DNA from: Microbacterium sp.
GTDB taxonomy: Bacteria; Actinomycetota; Actinomycetes; Actinomycetales; Microbacteriaceae
Direction of reading: 5' to 3'
Length of the DNA: 33,887 nt
Assembly: GCA_003248655.1 (NCBI GenBank)
Contig: QFPM01000025.1
Location: forward strand, 1 to 33,887
Made by a program: the position numbers and the translations under genes. The notes under the pieces are model-generated. The model did not search any database and was not told where the DNA came from. It saw only the letters and a list, made by a program, of their open reading frames with translations. Below, piece by piece: positions 30,330 to 33,887 of the stretch (positions within the stretch are counted from its first letter, which is position 1; the number at the start of each line of letters is the position of its first letter).

Positions 30330-30581
30330 CTACGCCGGTTCGCTTTCGTGCAGCCGCAGCAGTGTCGAGCTCGCTGAGTCTGCCTGCGCGTAGATGACGA
30401 ACGCGCGGCCGCCTGCGCGCTCGTTCGCCCAGTCGAGGACGTGCGCGTAGTCGCTCGCGCCGCGCAGGATCCACTCCTCGCTGGCGTCCGCGCCGACCCA
30501 GAAATCGACCCGGTAGAGCGGGTGATCCACGACCTCGGTCACATACCGAGGGTCCGTCAGCTCGGCGTCAACAGCGTTCAT
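30330..30581 (-). CDS. Hypothetical protein, 83 residues
   Basis: The small protein reads VVDHPLYRVDFWVGADASEEWILRGASDYAHVLDWANERAGGRAFVIYAQ, with an alpha/beta pattern. The ATG at 30581 follows GGGGGA. No domain is named; it is probably a chromosomal protein of the Microbacteriaceae. It lies 23 bases downstream of the NUDIX gene on the same strand and may share its transcript. Confidence 0.65.
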   Translation of the reverse strand: MNAVDAELTDPRYVTEVVDHPLYRVDFWVGADASEEWILRGASDYAHVLDWANERAGGRAFVIYAQADSASSTLLRLHESEPA

Positions 30582-30604
30582 TTGTCATCCCCCCAGTTGC
30601 GACC

Positions 30605-31507
30605 TCAGCCGCGCACGTCCCGCAACCACCCGGCGCCGCGCGCCGCGGCGCCCAGCGCGCGCACGCGCTCGGCAAGCCCGCGGTCGCTCGTGACGACGGT
30701 GACGGAGCGCCCGGCATCCGTCAGCTCCTGAGCCGCCGCGACGATCGCGTCGTCGCCCGCGCCGTCAGCGCGCACGACTCGTACGCCGGCGACATCTCCT
30801 GCCCCGCGCGCGTCGCCCTCGAGCACGACGTGCCACTCCGGAAACCACACGTCGCCGGAGAGTCCGAGGTCAGCGGCATCCGTTCCCTCCCCTGCGCGGG
30901 CGGCAATCGCCTCGAGGAGGCGACCGGCCGCGCCGGCGCGGTCATTCCACCAGCCGTCGGGAACCGAACCCACGACGTTCGCGGCATCCACGACGACGGC
31001 CGGGCGCACGGGCAGCAACGCCCGGAGCATCGGCCAGGATGCCGCGAAGCCAGGATGCAGCGGATAGTCATCCACCGCGTCGAGCGGCACCCACGCGAGC
31101 TCGCGGCTCTCGGGGTCGCTGATGACCGGCTCGAAAGGAACGACGACATCGGCGACGACCGTCGCGTAACTCCAGATACCGATGTCGAAGACGCTCAGGA
31201 AGCGGGGCGCGACCGCGCCGCCAGGCACCCCGGCCTCCTCGGCCGCTTCGCGCAGCGCCGCGTCGCACTGCGACTCGCCCTCGTGCCGGGCGCCGCCGGG
31301 AAGACCCCAGGTATCGCCGTGGTGGCTCCACGCCACGCGATGCTGCAGCAGCACGCCGCGCTCGGGATCGACCGCGAGCAACCCCGCCGCGCCGAACCGG
31401 CCCCAGTACTTCGCGCCGTCGTCTGAGACAACCCATGCGTCACCGGGGTCGCGCGGCCCGTCGGGGCGGCGCGGCTCGCCGGGAGCGGGAGGCACGATCG
31501 TCACCAC
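30605..31507 (-). CDS. NUDIX hydrolase fused to an NYN-type nuclease-like domain
   Basis: The N-terminal half (about residues 30-160) carries the Nudix box GGARHEGESQCDAALREAAEEAGV with conserved E and R-E-x-x-E-E residues, so it should cleave a nucleoside diphosphate-linked compound using Mg2+. The C-terminal part (about 168-300) reads PAVVVDAANVVGSVPDGWWNDR and later RSVTVVTSDRGLAERVRALGA, the D-x-N and SDRGL elements of NYN/PIN-like RNases. Starts GTG at 31507 and 31504 are both possible. The fusion may link nucleotide sanitation with RNA cleavage; this is inference. Confidence 0.85.
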   Translation of the reverse strand: MVTIVPPAPGEPRRPDGPRDPGDAWVVSDDGAKYWGRFGAAGLLAVDPERGVLLQHRVAWSHHGDTWGLPGGARHEGESQCDAALREAAEEAGVPGGAVAPRFLSVFDIGIWSYATVVADVVVPFEPVISDPESRELAWVPLDAVDDYPLHPGFAASWPMLRALLPVRPAVVVDAANVVGSVPDGWWNDRAGAAGRLLEAIAARAGEGTDAADLGLSGDVWFPEWHVVLEGDARGAGDVAGVRVVRADGAGDDAIVAAAQELTDAGRSVTVVTSDRGLAERVRALGAAARGAGWLRDVRG

Positions 31508-31554
31508 TTCAGCCTGTCACAGGTGCCGCGCCGAGGGCGCGCGGCCGACACGCT

Positions 31555-31639
31555 GAGAAACCACGCCGTCAAGCGAGAAACCACTCGCGCGCCGAGAAAC
31601 CACCGCACCCGTGGTTTCTCGTGCGGCGGATGGTTTCTC
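31555..31639. repeat. GAGAAACCAC repeat cluster and hairpin
   Basis: GAGAAACCAC is repeated directly at 31555, 31575 and 31594 and inverted as GTGGTTTCTC at 31611-31620, with a 9-of-10 inverted copy at 31630-31639. The copies at 31594-31603 and 31611-31620 make a perfect 10-base stem with a 7-base loop. This is an intergenic repeat family of unknown role, and no gene lies in 31508-31842. Confidence 0.7.
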
Positions 31640-31649
31640 GCGCACCCGC

Positions 31650-31699
31650 GCGCGGCAGCACGCCCCGCACCCACGCGCGGCAGCACGCCGCGCACCCGC
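31650..31699. repeat. Tandem 25-base repeat, two copies
   Basis: Copies at 31650-31674 and 31675-31699 share GCGCGGCAGCACGCC followed by a CGCACCC segment and differ at two positions. It adjoins the GAGAAACCAC cluster in the same intergenic region. Confidence 0.7.
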
Positions 31700-31764
31700 G
31701 CGAAGCCGCGCGAACCCGCGCGACACACCTTTCCCGCGACACGCCACATCTGCGCTTCATCTGC

Positions 31765-31794
31765 GGTCTGACCACAACATATTGTGGTCAGACC
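31765..31794. promoter_or_regulatory. Perfect 13-base dyad upstream of nrdD
   Basis: GGTCTGACCACAA (31765-31777), loop CATA, TTGTGGTCAGACC (31782-31794). It lies 48 bases before the nrdD start. The centre CCACAACATATTGTGG is reminiscent of NrdR boxes, and the TGGTCAGACCA part is reminiscent of GntR-type operators. It is a likely operator for nrdD. Confidence 0.6.
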
Positions 31795-31842
31795 ACCCGC
31801 GATCGACACGCGACCGCCCGAGCATGAAGGCAGGCATCCCCC

Positions 31843-33684
31843 ATGGCATCCCCCCGCACCGTCTCTGTCGCCACGACGATCGACGAGTACCTCGCCCGCT
31901 CCGACTGGCGCGTGAACGCCAATGCGAACCAGGACTACTCGCTCGGCGGCATGGTCCTGAACGCCGCCGGCAAACTCATCGCGAACTACTGGCTCGACGA
32001 GGTGTACGCCCCCGAGGCGGGCGAAGCGCACCGAAACGGCGACCTGCACCTGCACGACCTCGATGTCTTCGCCGGATACTGCGCGGGCTGGTCGCTGCGG
32101 ATGGTGCTCGAGCAGGGCTTCAACGGCGTGCCCGGCCGCATCGCGAGCGCTCCCCCGCGGCACTTCTCGAGCGCGCTCGGGCAGCTCGTGAACTTCCTCG
32201 GGACGCTCCAGAACGAGTGGGCCGGCGCGCAGGCGTTCTCGTCGTTCGACACCTACCTCGCGCCCTACGTGCGCCGCGACGGCCTGAGCTTCGACGAGAT
32301 CCGCCAGGCGATGCAGGAATTCATCTTCAACCTCAACGTCCCGAGCCGCTGGGGCACGCAGACCCCGTTCACGAACCTCACCTTCGACTGGGTCTGCCCG
32401 GACGACCTGCGCGAGCAGCATCCGCTCATCGGCTACGAGGTGCAGTCCTTCGCGTACGGCGACCTCGCGCCCGAGATGGCGCTCATCAACCGTGCCTTCA
32501 TCGAGGTGATGACCGAAGGGGATGCCGAGGGGCGCGCCTTCACGTTCCCGATCCCGACGTATAACATCACGAAGGACTTCGACTGGGAGGGCGAGAACGT
32601 CGAGGCCCTCTTCGCGATGACGGCGAAGTACGGGCTGCCGTACTTCCAGAACTTCATCAACTCCGACCTCGATCCGCACATGATCCGCTCGATGTGCTGC
32701 CGCCTGCAGCTCGATCTGACCGAGCTCCTCAAGCGCGGCAACGGTCTGTTCGGCTCCGCCGAGCAGACCGGCTCGATCGGCGTCGTCACCATCAACTGCG
32801 CGCGCCTCGGGTTCGTGCACTCCGGCGATGAGCGGGCCGCGCTCGCGCGCCTCGACGAGCTGCTCGACATCGCCCGCGACAGCCTCGAAGCCAAGCGCGC
32901 GGTCATCGCGCACTACCTGGATGCCGGACTCTTCCCCTACACGCGGCGCTATCTCGGCACCCTCGACAACCACTTCTCGACGGTCGGAGTCAACGGGCTC
33001 AACGAGTACGTGCGGAATATGTCCCGCGACGCATATGACATCACCGACGAGCGCGGAGCCGCCGCGGCGCTGCGTCTGCTCGATCACGTGCGGGCGCGGA
33101 TCACCCGGTTCCAGGAGGAGACCGGGCGCATGTACAACCTCGAGGCCACCCCCGCCGAGGGCACCACGTACCGGTTCGCGAAGGAGGACATCGCGCGCTT
33201 CGACGGCATCCTGCATGCGGGCACCGACGCGAATCCGTACTACACGAACTCGTCGCAGCTGCCCGTCGGCTACACGTCCGACCCGTTCCTCGCGATGCGG
33301 ATGCAGGAGCCGCTGCAGCAGAAGTACACCGGCGGCACCGTGTTGCACCTGTACCTCGGCGAGGCGATGCCGTCGGCGGCGGCGTGCCGCGACCTCGTGC
33401 GCCGGTCGCTCGAGCGGTTCCGGCTGCCGTACCTGACGATCACGCCGACGTTCTCGATCTGCCCTCAGCATGGCTACGTCTCGGGCCACCACGAGCAGTG
33501 CCCGCGGTGCGCCGCGGCGTGCGAAGTCTGGACGCGCGTGATGGGTTACTTCCGGCCCATATCCGGGTTCAACATCGGCAAGAAGGGCGAAGCTGAGGAG
33601 CGGACGTACTTCGTGGCGCCCGCCACGACCGTCTCGCAGTCGGAGGAGCAGGAATGGTCCGCGCTGCCGCAGCCGGCGAGCTGA
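31843..33684 (+). CDS. nrdD: Anaerobic ribonucleoside-triphosphate reductase, class III
   Basis: This 613-residue glycyl-radical enzyme reduces ribonucleotides to deoxyribonucleotides without oxygen. It has the family's HRNGDLHLHDLD segment early, zinc-binding cysteines at about 540, 553, 556 and 560 (CPQH, CPRC, C), and the glycyl-radical segment RVMGYFRP with G568. It requires NrdG to make the radical. The ATG at 31843 was chosen; ATG 31825 is a poor alternative. Its last 31 bases overlap the start of nrdG. Because nrdG is broken, this enzyme is probably not activated unless another NrdG exists. Confidence 0.95.
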   Translation: MASPRTVSVATTIDEYLARSDWRVNANANQDYSLGGMVLNAAGKLIANYWLDEVYAPEAGEAHRNGDLHLHDLDVFAGYCAGWSLRMVLEQGFNGVPGRIASAPPRHFSSALGQLVNFLGTLQNEWAGAQAFSSFDTYLAPYVRRDGLSFDEIRQAMQEFIFNLNVPSRWGTQTPFTNLTFDWVCPDDLREQHPLIGYEVQSFAYGDLAPEMALINRAFIEVMTEGDAEGRAFTFPIPTYNITKDFDWEGENVEALFAMTAKYGLPYFQNFINSDLDPHMIRSMCCRLQLDLTELLKRGNGLFGSAEQTGSIGVVTINCARLGFVHSGDERAALARLDELLDIARDSLEAKRAVIAHYLDAGLFPYTRRYLGTLDNHFSTVGVNGLNEYVRNMSRDAYDITDERGAAAALRLLDHVRARITRFQEETGRMYNLEATPAEGTTYRFAKEDIARFDGILHAGTDANPYYTNSSQLPVGYTSDPFLAMRMQEPLQQKYTGGTVLHLYLGEAMPSAAACRDLVRRSLERFRLPYLTITPTFSICPQHGYVSGHHEQCPRCAAACEVWTRVMGYFRPISGFNIGKKGEAEERTYFVAPATTVSQSEEQEWSALPQPAS

Positions 33685-33824
33685 ACATCGCCGGATTCAC
33701 GACGTTCTCGACGGTCGACTGGCCCGATGTGCTCGCGGCCACGCTCTTCCTGCAGGGCTGCCCGTGGAACTGCTTCTACTGCCATAATCGGCTCTTCGGA
33801 CATCCGGTGGGGGTCATGGGGTGA
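33654..33824 (+). pseudogene. nrdG: Anaerobic RNR activating protein, 5' fragment interrupted by an IS
   Basis: The frame begins at ATG 33654 (GGAGGAG upstream) and reads LNIAGFTTFSTVDWPDVLA, then GCPWNCFYCHN, with the CxxxCxxC radical-SAM motif that binds the [4Fe-4S] cluster. Right after CHN the sequence becomes RLFGHPVGVMG and stops at 33824, for 56 residues against about 200 for a whole NrdG. The change starts at 33790 with GGCTCTTCGG, an ISL3-like terminus. The NrdG portion proper is 33654-33789. The rest of the gene should lie beyond the insertion sequence, outside the window. Confidence 0.85.
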
Positions 33825-33887
33825 GCCCGCCGGCGGCGAGGAGCATGCGGAGCCGGTAGTTGTCGCGGTTGCGGAAGCCGCGGGCGA
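33790..33887 (-). mobile_element. End of an ISL3-family insertion sequence
   Basis: GGCTCTTCGGACATCCGG at 33790 resembles ISL3-family terminal inverted repeats and marks where nrdG sequence ends. A transposase reads leftward from the window edge and stops 24 bases inside this terminus. The element extends beyond the right edge. Confidence 0.75.
33814..33887 (-). CDS. ISL3-family transposase, C-terminal fragment (cut by window edge)
   Basis: The minus-strand frame reads ARGFRNRDNYRLRMLLAAGG and then LTP before the stop at 33814-33816. An ARGF-N--NYRLRMLL--GG ending is characteristic of ISL3-family DDE transposases. Only 23 residues are in the window, so the rest, including the catalytic core, cannot be seen. 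Confidence 0.75.
   Translation of the reverse strand, partial: ARGFRNRDNYRLRMLLAAGGLTP

Noticed and set aside
31501..33492. A 663-codon open frame on the minus strand
   Set aside because: It is antisense to nrdD, which has clear family motifs; high GC keeps the complementary frame open.

Overview
The window is high-GC actinobacterial DNA, most likely from the Microbacteriaceae (Microbacterium-like). This rests on GC-rich codon usage, many GTG starts, ATGA/GTGA-type gene overlaps and the gene families present. It reads as two accessory islands next to each other at a tRNA-Pro gene, followed by ordinary chromosome. No database search was run, so family names come from recognised motifs.

Island 1 (about 1-21.3 kb; left end outside the window) looks like an integrated conjugative or mobilisable element. 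Its leftward half carries a type I restriction-modification methylase (hsdM), two tandem DUF3846 paralogues, a ribbon-helix-helix-like protein, a QxK-type nuclease-like protein, a GES-motif protein and two small proteins, one of them a 44-residue Ser/Lys-rich protein. A non-coding stretch with DnaA-box-like sites (about 5.7-6.16 kb) separates this from a rightward half: an orphan type IV prepilin-like protein, an MT-A70 adenine methylase, small proteins, a TraG/VirD4-like ATPase, a replication-relaxation family protein, an ArdA-like protein and a large serine recombinase. The ATPase gene is split by a 4.5-kb IS21-family insertion that carries two passenger genes (a ChrB-domain protein and an MFS transporter) between its ends. 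Nine-base direct repeats flank it, and removing it restores a 708-residue reading frame.

Island 2 (21314-29104) is a compact 7.75-kb element bounded by perfect 44-bp direct repeats of the 3' half of tRNA-Pro(GGG). It has a tyrosine integrase with a co-oriented upstream gene, a divergent control region with three copies of one operator-like motif, and a tightly overlapping rightward operon (excisionase-like HTH protein, hypothetical protein, RepA-like AAA ATPase, then small proteins and a tail-protein-like gene with a frameshift). A convergent HTH protein resembles a terminase small subunit. Between the integrase and attL lies a dense cluster of 12 GTCTCA/TGAGAC hexamers that looks like an iteron origin. 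Paired TTGTGGT repeats sit at both ends as probable integrase arm sites. There is no large terminase, portal, capsid or lysis gene, so the layout resembles a phage satellite more than a degraded prophage. This is the best candidate for an undescribed system here.

Right of tRNA-Pro is chromosome: a GNAT acetyltransferase, an Hsp15-like S4 protein, a short hypothetical protein, a NUDIX-NYN fusion protein, a repeat-rich intergenic region with a perfect 13-bp dyad, and the anaerobic ribonucleotide reductase nrdD. The activase gene nrdG follows but is cut just after its CxxxCxxC motif by the end of an ISL3-family insertion sequence, so this copy of the anaerobic dNTP pathway is probably dead.
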